This document shows, one piece after another, positions 45,601 to 60,600 of a stretch of DNA of 64,000 nucleotides. Where the stretch lies: assembly GCF_000524195.1 (NCBI RefSeq), contig NW_020170382.1:791661-855660 (forward strand), written 5' to 3'. The notes beneath the pieces are model-generated. The model ran no database searches. It worked only from the letters and a program-made list of their open reading frames with translations, and was not told where the DNA came from. The position numbers and the translations under genes are program-made. This DNA comes from Echinococcus granulosus. Lineage: Eukaryota > Platyhelminthes > Cestoda > Cyclophyllidea > Taeniidae. Numbering within the stretch: the first letter of the stretch is position 1; each line of letters opens with the position of its first letter.

Positions 45601-48600
45601 ATATTTCTCTGACATTTTGCACTGTATTATCATCGTTTAAAGCGTATATTTTGACTACTCATAATCTTGTAATGAGTAATTAGTATGAAACCCTTTGACA
45701 AGTTAGAGATTCTTTTTTAAAGGTGATTTTCGTTTTACGGTCAAGGCTATAGCGCAGGCATCGTTTGGTCGGGATGCCACTAACAGATTGGCAGTACTTT
45801 GTTCGATGGCTTGGGTAATTTTTCTCGGAAGTTTAAATTTTAAAAATCTCTTAGCCCTAAGTTAAGGCTGTAGTAAGGGTGTGGTCGCCAGGTCTTATGC
45901 GAAAGCTTCAAAGCGATTTAATTGCCTCTGGCTGGCGTGAAACGTATCGTTGAGACAGCGAAACCACACTATTTCAGACAGTGATTAACTCATACGTTGC
46001 CTTTTTAGCAGAGCTTTGATAACACGGGTCTCTTTGAAATTAAAATTAGATTTTTTATGTCTACTGGCTTAGTTAATGCCATATTTTGGGTGAAATAATC
46101 CTTCCAGCAATGGTATTTCGCTTGATGGCAAGGTAGAAAACACGGTTTCGTTTCGATTATATCCTTTAAGCTGTTGTTGGTGGCTGTTCAAGATTGGAAA
46201 CCTCGAGGTATCGTGGATATTCAGTGTAACTTGCTATACCCTAGCATTACGTGCGTGTGCTTGCGACAGTGGTCTTTCATGATCCACTACTGCCTTATCA
46301 CTTGGCAACTGCTTTGATCTCTCGCCTCGGGGCGATATATCGCTCCATTCATGTCGTACTTAGTGCTCACTGCTTTTCGATCTGGGAAAGCGTTTCCCCG
46401 AAAAGCAACTGAATTGACACTGGCTTATTGTGGAAACTCTGCCAATTTCAAAACCTTATCCACAGGTTTCATGCATCGGTCTTCACGTCCGTGCGAGATT
46501 TTCGGTTTGAGAATCCATCTAAGTACCCCTTTCAAAATGTGCTGTCACCTTTCATTACTAAAGAATCTGTGTTTTCCTGCTCGGTTTGCTACAATCTCCA
46601 TTTATTCTATTTTGTATCCCTCTACTATCCTTTCCCCTAGTGGGCATTTGACTGTGGTTTGTTGTCGCACATTTACATCACCTTCGCACATTTGTGCAGT
46701 TGCTCTACAACGGTGCACACACACATCCACCACGATCTTCCCTCTGTGCCTGCGTGTGTTCACATTTGCAAGTCGCTTGTTCATCTGCATTGTCAAACAA
46801 TGCAAACTCTAATACTGTCCCTAAATAGAGGCGTTGTGTCGATATTCCATCAATAGCCGTTTATCCGCACTTATGGACCATTTCCACTTTGTGGATTTGC
46901 TCAAATTAAACCGCGAAGCAAAACTGTCTTTCGAGGCATCGCGATTAGAAACTCGCCATTCTGTGATTCGCTGTCTGTTTGTTTCACCAAGGCCTTTACT
47001 TGGGGAAGGGGGGTTATAACTCTTTTTGGATAAAAGGGCGAAGTCCAGACATTCCACAAATCGCCGTTTGTTTGTCCAACTCTACGTTTGAACCATGCAC
47101 ACTTTGGGACTGTCTCTAGACCAGAGAATGAAGTGAAGCCTCCTCCTTGAGTATTGATGTTAGGGACTAAATAGTCCAAGAATCGCCATTCGTTTGCTTG
47201 TTCCTCAACACGCTTTAACCCTACAAATGCACTGGCTGTCACAGGATAAAGAAATGATTAAGTTCTATGTATTGGAGACTGGATATTCTACTGGTCGACT
47301 TCGGTTTGTTTCACTGCGTACTAGTATTTCCTAACTGTTACCAAGTAGAGGAATAAGCCGGATTTTTTGCCTTATAACAAGTTTTTATTTCAGGGCTACT
47401 TCCGAATGAAGTAGTGGTGCCTTTGTTTGAATGTATTGCTATGCTCATGGAGTATGCAAAAACGATACCTGATTTGAATTTGAACACTGACTCAAAAGCG
47501 TCCTTTAGAGGGTCTATATTTGGAACTTTCCTTGCTGTTTTGTTCATTTACACACTAGGGGCAAATTTACTGGTTCTCTCCAAGTAAAATGAGCAAGCAA
47601 TGCTGTTTCAGAGCGCGGTGGTACCCGCGTTTTACCGTTGGTCGATTCTACCACACATTTAAGCTATATAACTCCACTGGCCAGCTCCAGCTAGATAACA
47701 ATATTAAACCTCTTCATTATTGGAGGGATCGGGAAAAAATTCTGCAAAAAGGGTTTGTTAAGCTGCTCCTTTAGAATTTGAATACTGTTCTTGACGGGAC
47801 TACGAAGTAGTAACTTTTAGGTGCTTCGACATCGGAGACTGGATGCTTTGAGATGCACCGTTCGATTGTTCCAGTCCACTTTTTGATCATATGAAATTCT
47901 TGGTTGTTAATAGCGTTGAAGCAAAACAGTCCCTCTACGTCCCTTTATGATAATGGAGGCTGAACAATGTGCGAATTGTCAACTTGTTCTGCACCTTGTG
48001 AATGAAGCAAAGTTGGCTTTCAGCGTATCGATATCATGAGGCGCTTTTAATTCTACTATGCCTACCTTCTAGTAGAACCATGAATCAAAGTCGCCATCGT
48101 TGGATTGGTTACTCTTAGACTGTCCTATTTCAGGCGTCTGCACTCAAGAGCCGCCCTACTACATAATCACGGAATTCATGTGCAACGGCAACTTGCTTGA
48201 CTACTTGCGAATCCAGCCCCGGGATGTTCTCTCCCCTCCGGTGCTTTTGCAAATGGCAATTCATGTGTGCTGCGCTATGACCTACCTGGAGGAGCACAAT
48301 TTTATCCACCGGTATGTTGTGCGACTCATTCTCGTCTTGTCTTGGTTTTTTTCTCTTTGCGTCTTCCACCCCATGTTCCAGGCCGCCTTGTTTCCACTTA
48401 CGACTGCTTTAAATTTACCTGTACCTTCTTCATTTTTAATTGAAAATGTCACCAAAGTTACAAATTACCTTGCTCGTCTACCAATTTCTTAAAAAAGAAT
48501 CTGAAAATTTAAGCCATTGAAGGGGAGAGGATGGTACGGTATGGGAGAAAATGTGAATGGTCTATGTTGAGAAAAAAACGTTCAAGACGAGCACGTGACT

Positions 48601-51600
48601 CGAATTTCCTCCGGGAGATGGCTGACTCAACAACTTGTTTTCGGGCTTTTTCAACTTGAAACGAAAATTTGAGTGAAACAGTCATCAAACGGTAAACGCC
48701 TTTTTTATAGGGCCAAAGTATAGGGGGTTTTTTGAACCCCCAAAGCTTCACCACCACTTATCTGGCCTCCCAATCCATTTCCGACTTACCAAAGTACATC
48801 CTCTCCGTATTTTCCAAAAGGCAATATTCAAACAAAGCTCGCTATGCAGTCCGGTGAATTGGCGTTTACATAAGCCTTATAACTGACATCTTTTGTTGGT
48901 ATGTGTTCTGTTGCAGTAACCTCTGGGCTATGTTCTCGTCTTTACAAACGTATTTTATTCATTTTTAAAAACTGTTTGCCTTTGAAAATAATTTGCCTCC
49001 GTGTCTCGTCTTTCACTCTGATCTCGATTTACTTGTCACTGCTCCTCTCTCTCTCCACTCGGCATTTGCCATGGCAACCGAATTAATTGCAAATCGGTCT
49101 TTCGTTGTTGTTAAGTTCTGTGGGCGTAGGTGCGCTGCCAAATGGCTCCATTATTAACGTAGTTAAAAGGCACTTTTTAATACTGGTGCTTATTTTGTGC
49201 ACTTTGACCTAGTTAGGAGTTGTTTCTCTACTCAGCCAAATCCGTGCCATGGTTCCATTGGTTGGTATCGTTTTGTGTCGACCGATCTATCACTGATGGT
49301 TCGAATCACTCATTTACTTTCACAGGGGCTCACCAGTTTCAATGCTGTGTTGTTATCCTGCTTTTCCCTCCTTTTTTGCATCACTGGCTTATTATGTCCA
49401 TATCATATGACTCACTACTCATGTGCTTAGCATGCGATCCATCAAAGCGCTGTGTAGTGTCGTAAAAATCCTTTGAAATGTCGTTGTTTTGTTACCTGCG
49501 CACTTGAACAATCTCGCCTAAGTACCGGTTGCGGCACCATCCTCGTTCACCGAGATTAGTCACTGTAATCCTTCAGATTGTTTATTTTACCTCTGCGTGT
49601 TGTCGCCTGTAAAGCTTGATTTCGGTGACGAGGCTGCAATCAGGGTATCCGCACCACATCTCGTTGATTCCCCTTTAAAAAACAAGCTAACTGTTCTTCA
49701 TTAATCGTATTCCATTGTACTCAATTTTGTACTCGTTTGCTTCACGCAATTTGGGAGGCTTTTGTAAAAAAAGGGGTGTTGTGGGTTTTTTTCCTGTCCG
49801 GATGAGTTCCCACCAGTGTGTCGCAATCTTTCTTGTTTTCTTCTACCCCCTCCCCCCACTTTTGTTATAATTCCAACTCCGACAAAAGTTGTATGTGTAA
49901 GCTAATGCACATATTTAACGCTATCGTTTAGAATTACTATTGCTATTCAATGCTATTCTTAATTTCTTTTTTCCCAACCCTTCGTCGCCACCAATTTTAT
50001 TTCTTATTCTCCGTTTCTTTAGCGTAATTTTTCTTCACGGTCATCCACCCACCCACTGGAGCTGTGTATTTTTTCGCCGCCTATCTGCCTCATTCCATGA
50101 GTCGTGCACATGTTGAGTCAGCACTGCCTGTACTTTTACTGTCAGACTCTCAGGGTCGGTTTTTTACTGGCTCAATCTGGATTACTTCCAGTGATTCATC
50201 GCTCACTGATTGGACGCCAGTGCGTTTGCGTTAATGGCATGGACTGTCCTGTGCTGTAAACACAACGCCTTTTTTACCACTGATCCGATCTATCGTAAAT
50301 ATCCTGCAAATCCGCTCTTGTTAGGTCTTTTTGGGCCTGCATTTTTTCTTTGTTGCATTACGCTCTTTTAGAATCAATGTAACTCCTCTAGTATACTGGA
50401 AATGGGTGTTGGAAAATTACAGAAGGGCTGGCTGACTAGCGGCAAAGGTAACCAACTCGTAGGGAACTAAAAGGGCAAGCATACCATCAAAACTGGGTGA
50501 AGTAAATTCTCATCTGTAACCACTGCCACCTGTACGTCAGGTCGTCTGCGAAGCCTTGGACCATCTGTCCTGACATCATTCTGTTAATAAGAAGTGACAA
50601 ATGTTCCCTGTGCTCTCTGAAGACTTTGAAGAAATGGTGGAAATGCTTTCATTATAAGCAAGCAGAAGACCTGGAAGGCCAGTGTAATAGGGAGCGAATT
50701 GGGTAGGATTATGATCAATTGTAGAACACCCTTAGTTCTTTTTACAGCGCCTAATCAAAGTTTCATGCTTGCTAAATAGATGTCAAGTCGGTGAAAATTC
50801 AAGCTTACAAACTCTGTATTTTCACTTGTTAAGGAGTAGTATCCCATCCCTGGCATATGTGACACCTTATTCACCGCCCACCGCTTTTATGTCTTGTGTG
50901 AGGTGTCATCAATTTTCTTCTGGAAGCGGATGGTATTATGCACTTTCGCCACCTCCCGCTTTTTCTGATGTTGTGCCTCCATCTTTCAATGTTTATGCAT
51001 TTCCTCGCCATGATTTGCTCCATTTACGTGGAATTGTGTTATTAATTATTAGCGCCTCCTTAAGGTAACAGCGGCCCCATTTTTAATCCCGCCCTCGCTT
51101 CAATTATGCCAATTTTTTTATCTGCGTTAGGCGTGTTTTTACACTATTTCCAAACGTTAAGCATAACTGGTTGTTTCATGGACTCCTGCATTCTCTTCGG
51201 AGATTACTTAATTTAGATTCCAGAGATTTTTTTAATGAGAATCGTCCTCTGTTGTAGAGGGATATTTCTTTGGCAGCCATCGTTGCATTATAAGCACCGT
51301 CTCGATTTCTCATCTGAGCCCGACACCACCAAGGCTTGGGGATGTGCTCTTCATTGGTTGATGATGGTTGACCGGTTGCACCGAATCGTATCGTCAGCAG
51401 CTTGGTTGAGTTCAAAACGACAAAGCGGAAGTGCGATATTCTTGATCTGAGGACAACTGCACTCCATATACCTTTTGACCGGTAGTTAAATTGGCCCAGT
51501 ACTAGAAGAAGAAAGCATCTGGGCCGCGGTGGTGGGTTTTTCTCTGGAGATCGCCATAGTAGATGTGTTAATGTGTTAGTTATTCGACCACTTCTAACCG

Positions 51601-54600
51601 AAAAGCCAACTACCTTTCTAGTTGGTGTTTTAGTCGTTATTTTTGGCTTTTTGTAGGTAACAAACGAGGGTGCCGAGATTGCAGTGAATTAAGAGCATGA
51701 ACTGCTGGCATATAATGCATTCGTCCTGCAATGCTACTTTCTGCATAAGTTTTGGTTTTCAAATGTTAGCCGCTATTCTTATGACCCGAACTGATGATGG
51801 GAGTGGTCATCTGTGAGGAGACAACTTTTCTAAAGAAAGTAGTTCGATGAATCGATGGTCTATCTGTGTGGGTTGATCTTATTTGACTACCGAATATTAC
51901 ACAACTTACAATGCTTTTCCCTCCATTGCTACTTTAGTGGTAACTGTCATACTGATTTTCAGTGTTTTAAACTATTGGGAATGATGAAGATACGCTGATA
52001 ACAATGCTTGGTCACCAAGGCTTGGGAAACAGGTGCTCTTTCCCGTTTGATGCACAATGTCTTGCACACTGCATTCCTTTCAAGAACTGCAAACACTAAC
52101 ACCACTTTAGTTGCATAATTACACCAACTTTAGGCTGTGGCTACCCTCTGTGACAATGAAACATTTCTTTTTGGTTTTAATGTTAGCATTGCTGGCGTAG
52201 TGACAAGTTATATGCATTACAATCAACTTCTACCTTTTTTCATGCCGCTGAAATTTTTTATTTACAATGACTGCAGTTTGTAAGGGGAAATGAATCTATG
52301 GAATCAGGAGCAAAGAATCAATTGGTTCAATATGAGTGGATGGGGTCTGTATGGGTTCCGATATTCTTGCCTCCATTACTTTGCTGAGCACTTTTACAAG
52401 AAATTCTGTGGGCATTAGAAGGAGGAGGGGAAATTGGTTGTTTCGTGAATACCCTTTGCAGTTTACTGGTTCATATCTATTTTCTGTGCTTTATCTCCCA
52501 GGGGCCGTAAACACTGAACCCGAATGACAACTCCAGTCAAAATTGGTTGTGTTGATTTTATGACACTAATTACCTTCTACAATGGTGGATTGTTTATTTC
52601 TTTGTTCGATTACACTTTGGAAATGCTCAAAGGATAATAGCGGCGCTAACGTTATAATGCTATCACCTTTTAATGAAGGTATTAGTTTCTGCCCGTTGTT
52701 CCCTATTTATTCTACGAATTACAACAGAGTCCGGTTCTAGGTTAACGAAAAGGAAGTCCCAGACACTAATCACAAATAATAAAGTAAACCGATTCTGTCC
52801 AAGTAACGAAGGCTACGTCTGTCGGTTTACAAGATAAACAGCAACGGTTTATTTAGGAACATCGAAATATGTCAATTGAGAGAACTCCCCCGGTTAAATT
52901 TATGACAATAAAATTTGGCTACATTAATTGAGGTTCCCACTGCTGGGAAGTAGCTGGTGTTTTTGTTTCCACACTAGATGTAATATCTCCCACAACAACT
53001 CGGTTAATGCTAATCGGAGGGATTCTCCTCTTCTGTGTGGAAGGTCGAGGAGAACGAGTCTGTGCTAGTGGTCGTTAGTTTGTGACGCAATCATCCATCC
53101 ATTCACGCATGGACTGTGGACAGGCCCACTTTTTCACCCTACTTCCATTCCCCACTTCTGCGAAATTAAACATTCTGCCACTGCTGCTGTTGAAGCGGCT
53201 GTTTGAAATTACCCCCACTTTCATTTCTTCCTCTCGATGTCAGCAGTTTTACTCACCTTCAGAGCTGTTCCATTTCTGCCAACTGTCGTTTTTTCTTCGT
53301 TGTTGACAGGCTAGGTCGGACGAGAGGAAATTCGTGAGGCCAAAACTCTCCATGCACTGTTGTTACCCGTCCTGTCCGTGTATTTGTGAAGGCAAATTTG
53401 CATACTTCTTGTTTTACGTCATTGTGATTTACGTCTGCGGTGGCTATTGTACCACTTCCCTTTTGCATTATAGCTGGTACTCGTTTTTAGGGAGCTTTAT
53501 TTGTGTGTTTGGAGAGGTGGAGCCGCTTGTTCTATGTGAATCTGTTGGCGTTAGCTTCGTATTTCCCAATTGTACACTATCAAAATTGTTTCAAACATTC
53601 ATCTTGTATCTGAAAGATGGTTTCTAAGCCACCTTTAAATCGGCCTTATAAAATCGTGCATCTCCGTTAATCTTCTTATCCATGCCATCCTAGATTTAAC
53701 ATTCTTTCCATTTTAGTTTATTTTTAATATTTAACGAAACCTCAAAGTCATTTGTCGTGCCGACTTTTATTTTCCGCAACTTATAGGGATTCGAAACTAA
53801 TATATAAATACTTCCTTAAGTGCAAATTTTTAGTAAAGCCGGATCTGTTAATTAATATTTTTTTTCAGTTTAACTGATGAAAGGTGGAAATGTCAAAGCC
53901 TTTAGCAGATTTTAGAATCAGGCTCTAATTCAGCCTACTTTAACTATTATTAACTCCTCATTTGTGTTTCTTTGGTTAATTATGCATTTGCACTACCAAT
54001 TCTTGCTGAAAGCCGTTCTTTTATGGCCATTTTTGATTCGTTAGCATCTAGACCAGCTTACTTATTGACCACTATGTAGAGGTATTCGTCAAAAGGGTGA
54101 CATGGTCCCTGTAGATTTATCCAGGCTTTTGTGAAGTGGAGTTGAGATCTTCATTCTTTCGCGATGGAATCGCTAACGCTACCATCGAATGGGGATCAAA
54201 CTATCATGGAATTTTAAAATTGACTTTACCACTACGATTCATAAGAGTTGGGGAGGTGCTGGTCTGGATCGCATGAGTAGAGCCTTATAACACCGTCGTG
54301 AAAATCGTTCCACAGAAGACTTTAAAGTCTGGTTGCTTTTTCCGTTGCATCCTCAACAAAACATATTTGCTTGTGGTTGCTCTTGTCGATGTTGGTAGTT
54401 AACCTCCACTACCGTTCCTCCTAAACTTCTCCATCCGCCAGACAATCTTCGTTGGTTCTCAACTTGTTTCTCCTCATTCGCCAGAGCCGATTTGAATACA
54501 TTACCCTTATAAATTACGCCATACTAAATCGAGATGGATTGGGTCACCAGTAATCTTTATGATACCTAATGCTTTGCATCCATTCACTGTTATCGTTGCC

Positions 54601-57600
54601 AATAAGCGTTATAATTCTGCCTATAAGTGTACGGGAGATTGGTGAGTTGTTAACGAAAGCGACAGAATGGACGTCATGTTACCGAGACTGCGAACAAATT
54701 TTACGGGGTTTTAGGGCCATGCATGATTCAATGTACAGTTAAAACAAATGGTCTGCAGCACTATCACAAGCGTGAGGAAGAGTCGAGCAGGTAAATGAAA
54801 TACCATCCTACCTCTGCCGCTGTTTTTTTGTTACAGGGACTTGGCGGCACGCAACTGCCTAGTTGGCGAGGCGATGACCGTAAAGGTCGCCGACTTTGGG
54901 CTAGCGCGCTACATGGAGCGTGACGTGACGTACCGGGCACGGGAAGGCGCCAAGTTTCCTATCAAATGGACAGCACCCGAGGGCCTTGTCTACAACTGCT
55001 TCTCCATCAAGTCTGACGTCTGGGCGTTCGGCGTGCTGCTGTGGGAGATCGCGACCTACGGGGCCGCGCCGTATCCCGGTGTGGAGTTGCAGGATGTCTA
55101 TGTTCTCCTCGAAAGGGGCACTCGCATGGAAGCACCTCAAGGCTGTCCTGATGCTGTCTACCAACTCATGCTTGATTGTAAGTTCGCGCAGTCACATGGT
55201 TTGAACAGTTTTGGTGTCAGATTGGCGCTTTTCATGCGTCTTCGTTTTGGACTGAAATCGTTGTCAATAAGGTTGAACTTTGCTTTAACGGTTGGAAAAA
55301 TTTGTTAACCATTTCTCTAGAAGCATTTTACTGAAAATGGGATTTTTTAGTCTGAAATTGTGGTTAGAATTACGAAGTTACCTATCCTTCACTATTTCGG
55401 TGAAGGAGTTTGAACCGATTGCTGATATCTACCACCAGCTATATGTAGGTTTTTCTCTTCTACCGTCTAGTGGGTACCTCTGCTTGTTGCTGTCTTTGAC
55501 AAGCCAATTCCTTTTTTTTTGAGTGAATTTACGGGAACTTTGAACGGAGGGTATTTTTCTAATGTCAGGGTTCGAAGCAGTGCGAAATACAATCTTGCAT
55601 TTTTGCTCCTTTGCTTGCATTTCTTCATGCACATTATTTGTGAATTTCGCTTTTCACGGCCGGCGCAAGGTGATGAGACAGTGATTCACACCGCTATGGG
55701 CAAAAACTATTTTACTGGCCACCTCGGTGACTACAATATGCCGTGTATACATTTGCGCAAGTTCACACTCCCACGTCCGTGTGCCATTTGTGGAATTTGG
55801 GCTATAAAAATTATAGATGGTCACCCCATTGCGGAATCTTACAAGATAGTGTCACGGCACGGTTGTAAACAGCCGTCCGGTCGTTCCTTTCCTACCTTTC
55901 AAATCACTACTTTCGTAAGTAAGTACCTTGGGCGGATACCATAACTTGCATCCACTAAATATTGTCAAAATTTAGTCAAAAATATCTGTAATTTTTTTCG
56001 TTTTTCTTCCTTCCCTTTAAACAGGTTGGAGTTGGAACTCGGAGGACAGACCGAGCTTCAAGGAGGTGTACACGCGTCTTGAAACCATCCGCACCTCCTC
56101 AGACATCAGCGAGGCTGTGGAACACGAGCTTCAACGCCATCGCATTAGGATGCCGCCTCCTCCACTGCCTCCTCCGCCTCCTACAACTGTCGCTGCCTTC
56201 GCCCCACGACGAAGCAGCAGCTGCGATCGTATAGACGAGAGCAATCGTGAGTCGTCACTCCTCACTTTTATCCATCATGAGGGGTTAAACCTGAACTAAC
56301 CGGCAGCTACAATTGCATAGATAGAAGCAATCCTAGGTTCTCATCCATCTTCTCTCTTGATGACTGAATTTAAACCTAAAGACTTGTGGATTCTTCAACC
56401 TTTTCTTCAAATCTTGTCTGAATGAATTGATCTGAGATTGGGTGGTGTCTGAGTTCCGTCTTGGATGAAAGTCTATTCCTGGTACATGTGTCTTCTCAGC
56501 ACTCTCCGAGCTTGCCTGTAACTAGCTTTAAGTAGTAGAAAGGACTTTTTAAATACATTTAGTGGTACTGTTCGAATGTATTTATCCTCCTCATCGACAC
56601 GTATCCAGCAGTGTACTTCAGTTGGATTTTTTTAATCTAGCTATTGGATCATACTTAAGACTCTAGACTTTCTTCCATTTGGCAATCAAGTCTGTATTAC
56701 ATAACTAGCTCAACTTCAAAGTTGTTGTAGAGGCTTATGACCAGACTTTGATTTGCATAGGTATTGGAAGTAGTATTTGACCCTCTAAAGCCGACGGGCA
56801 AAGTCGAGAAAGTGAGTATTTGGACACTCGTGTCGCGCTAATTGAGCAGACGGGTTTCCGAAGATAGGTCGCTTAGGAGCCTGCCCTTCTTTATTGCTAT
56901 AGCGTACGGCGAGTCATATCAATGTGTTTTGCTCCATTGCTGTGATGAATATTGTATTCTTTGTAACTGTCAAAAGTGTTTTACACTGCGTTTGGGCAAG
57001 GTGAATGAGATGCCGAAACGGGGTATTTACCAAAATTTTGTCTGGTAGGCGATAAATCTACTTCAATTGGAGGTTTCCAGCTGTAAGTTCGAGGTTAATA
57101 TTGAAAGTGCTTGTTAGTAAATGGTTACGAAAACCGATCAATGGCGTCAGGGCTAAGAAAAGATCCATTACGTGTTGCTTGCACGGGATCTGAACTTGAA
57201 AATCTCCATCCTATTTACCAGACTACTTCATTGTAAGCTGTGAAAAAAATCTTTGACGATGTTATTATCCCCTATTCAGCCACCCTCCAGACTTCGCTGC
57301 CTCTTCGCATGAAGCAGTTGCCTCTAAGAGTGACTTTCACAACTTATAAAACAAAGTGTATTTGAACTCGCTCATTTTCTGTCGATCTTTTATCTTAGCA
57401 AACTTATGAATATCTTTTACGCAAAAGAAAACCGGATTCCAGAACATGCTATAATAGACGCCTGGCCAAGCTTCTTCCATATCTGGTCATTACTTTCACC
57501 GCTTAATTACAGTAATTTGCACCTATTTAAACCATGAGCTCAACTGTTACTTGGGGATTTTACCGCATCTCTTCTATCACGATGCCTTTTTGGTTTGTTT

Positions 57601-60600
57601 AACTTATCTTTAACGACTTTCTGTTGTGACCACTTTCATCTGGGAACCTTTTCCTTCAGATCACAAGTTCAGTGGTAAATAGTGCCGCATTATGCACTGG
57701 AGGTCAGGCCAGACCCATAACCACGAACGATGTGTTTCTCTGGATTATTCGGGGAAAATCCTTTAGAATGAATTGGAGCGATGGTTGGGTGTCCACATTA
57801 TTTGCGCGTAGGTGTATTTATTTCTTTGCCTATTTTAGCCTTCGCTTTGTAGCAATCTTTTCATCTCAGCCTCATGTACTGACATAATTACAGGGGAAGC
57901 CACTCTTGGTGTAGTGAGGAAGTGACATTCCGGCAGAATTCACATCGTAACTGGGCGGGAACTCGAGATTGATTTACGGTTCTGTCTCTTTATTTATGTG
58001 GGCACTATTCTGCGATCTATCTTGTCCTAGTTGTGACTACGTCCTCAATTACTACAGATACTTTACTATTTCTTAAATTTATGAGAAGCTGTTGTGACTG
58101 TTTCTTTGACAAGCGTCTGCCTTCAATCGGAATTATTATTATGCATATTTTTCCTCTGCATAATTGGTTTAAAAACTATTTAGGCCGCTAGTTTCACTTC
58201 TTATTATTCCAACGCCCTTATGCCTTCTTAGTTTGGCGGGCGCAAATCTGTAGTCGGGTTAGGAAGGTTCGTTGAACAAACTCCTTAGTAGGAAAAAACA
58301 GAGTTAGCCAGAAAGTTCGTTGGATGATAGCGCTCTGCCGACGAGCTACATTAGCACTTGGTCGAATAAAGTTTAAGATTCCACCTTGCACTGCATATGG
58401 TTGTTATACGTTTGAATTCCTCACGCCCACCCTAATTTGGAGGCCACATTCACAAACTCCTCCTCGTTTCAGTATCCCCAACCGCCGAGATGGGCAGGCA
58501 TGGTCATGCAGAGTCCTTCACAGTCCAGGATGCGGTCTCACGACTAGTTGATAGTGGTGGTGGCAGTGGTAGTGCCCTCCACCAACAACAGCAACAGTTC
58601 TCCGCCTATCCCTGTCGTCAGCAGGGCTGTATGGTCCCAGGCAACCGGTTCTCCGAGGTCTTCCCGTCTTCATTGCTTCCACCTCCTCCTCTGCACGCCA
58701 ACGCGGACTTTGCAGTAGTGGGAGCAGAGATTGGTGGTGCAGGTTCTTTAGGCCGCAGAAAGGCTGCTCCCCCGGCACCGCCGTTGCGCACGACTACGTT
58801 ACGACCTGATGAGCCCTGTGAAAAAGTCACTGTATCACTCCAGGTTTGTTCTGCCCCTCAATCTAAACCCTTTCATTTCTACCTTATTAGCATTTTAATT
58901 TACCTTTGTGGAAGTAAATAAGAGGTTAAATCTTATCTTTTTTGCTATCACAAGGCAAAACCAACGAAATGTCTTCCAAAATATTCTTAATCGGCATTGC
59001 TGATCGCTTTTTAACAACGATCCTTCTTCTGAGATGGTAATCTGTTCTAGCTTAAATTCCAACATTATAATTTGTTTCTATCAGTTCCTAACGTAGTTCC
59101 ACTGTTCTACGCATTTCTCCAGATTTTAGCATCGTCTTCTTGAAGAATATTTTGGATTTATCGAATCATTATTTTGTTAAGATTTCTAGTTGTTCTTTTA
59201 TCGGGCGAAGACCTTGGTACTTGTAATAGCCCTTGCAAATTGATTCAGGTCTATTGGGAATTGGCAATTCAAACATCATTCTTTTGCATTCCACTAAATT
59301 TTAATGGCATTTGCTTTGATTTTGCTGGTGCCTTCGTGTAATGTCAATTGCTGGCGACTTTGAATGTGGTTTTTTGTCACAGTTACGTAGTTCAGATAGT
59401 CTCCATTACCCATGTCAGTGCAGTTTTGGGTAATCAACAGCTTTCTTAGACAAAATCGGATGTTTTTTTGCTGTCTAATATTAACAAATCGAATTTAGGA
59501 TGGTATTTAATTAAACACTGAATTATGTTTGGTTTTTATCATAATGATTGCCAAATATTTCAAAGGCTTATCAAAGATATCTTTTTATCGCATCTTCGGT
59601 GAGTGTCTCCTTAAAAGATTTCAAAAATCTTCATGTGGGCATTTGTAACTGGTAGTTTTTTAGGAGTCGCTTCTGTAGCGCCCAGAGACTTCTCTGAAGA
59701 CGGAAGAAAGCGATTCCCTTGCAGAATACCTATTCCCGATGTACGGTTGGGCTGAGGGGCTACCGAAATGGTCTGTGGGCTATACCGCCCAGCGGATGCA
59801 CAAAGGCGGAACCCCAAGTGCCCGTGAAACAAAAATGAAGAGTTAAACTAATTACCAAAGCGTTACACATCCCTCCTCTTCTCTTTTGAGCCCTTGATTT
59901 ACCTCTCCCTTCGGCCATCACAACGTAGCCGGTGCTGTAAGAAAATCGCCCACTAACCAACCACGACAGTCATCAAAGTTGCCTTCAACTGACAAGACAT
60001 TTGATCGCAGCGTCATTGATCTCTCTTGGCAGTTCCACTAAATCTGCAGTTTTGTCCTGTTTGGGAACTGTGTTGGGATGAAGAGGAGATGCGCAGGTCA
60101 TCTCCTGTGTCCATCGCTAGTCGTAAAACACCGGTCTAAAAGTTGAGTCATATACTAAAAAACGAGGTCTAAATTCTGTGGAAATAAGGTTTCGCGTCTA
60201 TGCTTCTTTTTCACTTTATTCTCACTTCAGTGTTGCCTAGACACATCTATCTACATTCTAGCCAGGTAGTAGGGAGGTAGAGGAGGTATCACGTACGGCA
60301 GGCAGCTCCGCAACGAAGTTTTCCAGTTGGTTCACGGCCACGTCTAGTGTCATCCCAGCTTTTAATAGCTTTCCTGCAGGACATAGGGCTGGAGTAGATG
60401 CTGAAGATAGACGCCATGTTTAACCTTTCTGTTTGGGATCGTGACAGATTCTCCCATCCGCAGCCTATGCCTTTCTTCTGCCGTGCTAGGGTTTAGCATT
60501 CAGCAATAGAAATTAGGGTATTTGGCTTTTAGGGTCTGATCACTTTTCCACTGCCACTAATACAGCGCTTTAAGACTTCCTTGAAGACGAAAGAAGCCAC

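Noticed and set aside
49285..49320. GGTTCGAATCA resembling a tRNA B box
   Set aside because: The bases around it do not form the T-arm stem, and no A box or acceptor stem is present.
55519..55944. 141-codon open frame in the intron after the activation-loop exon
   Set aside because: The kinase exons join in phase without it, and no family is recognisable.
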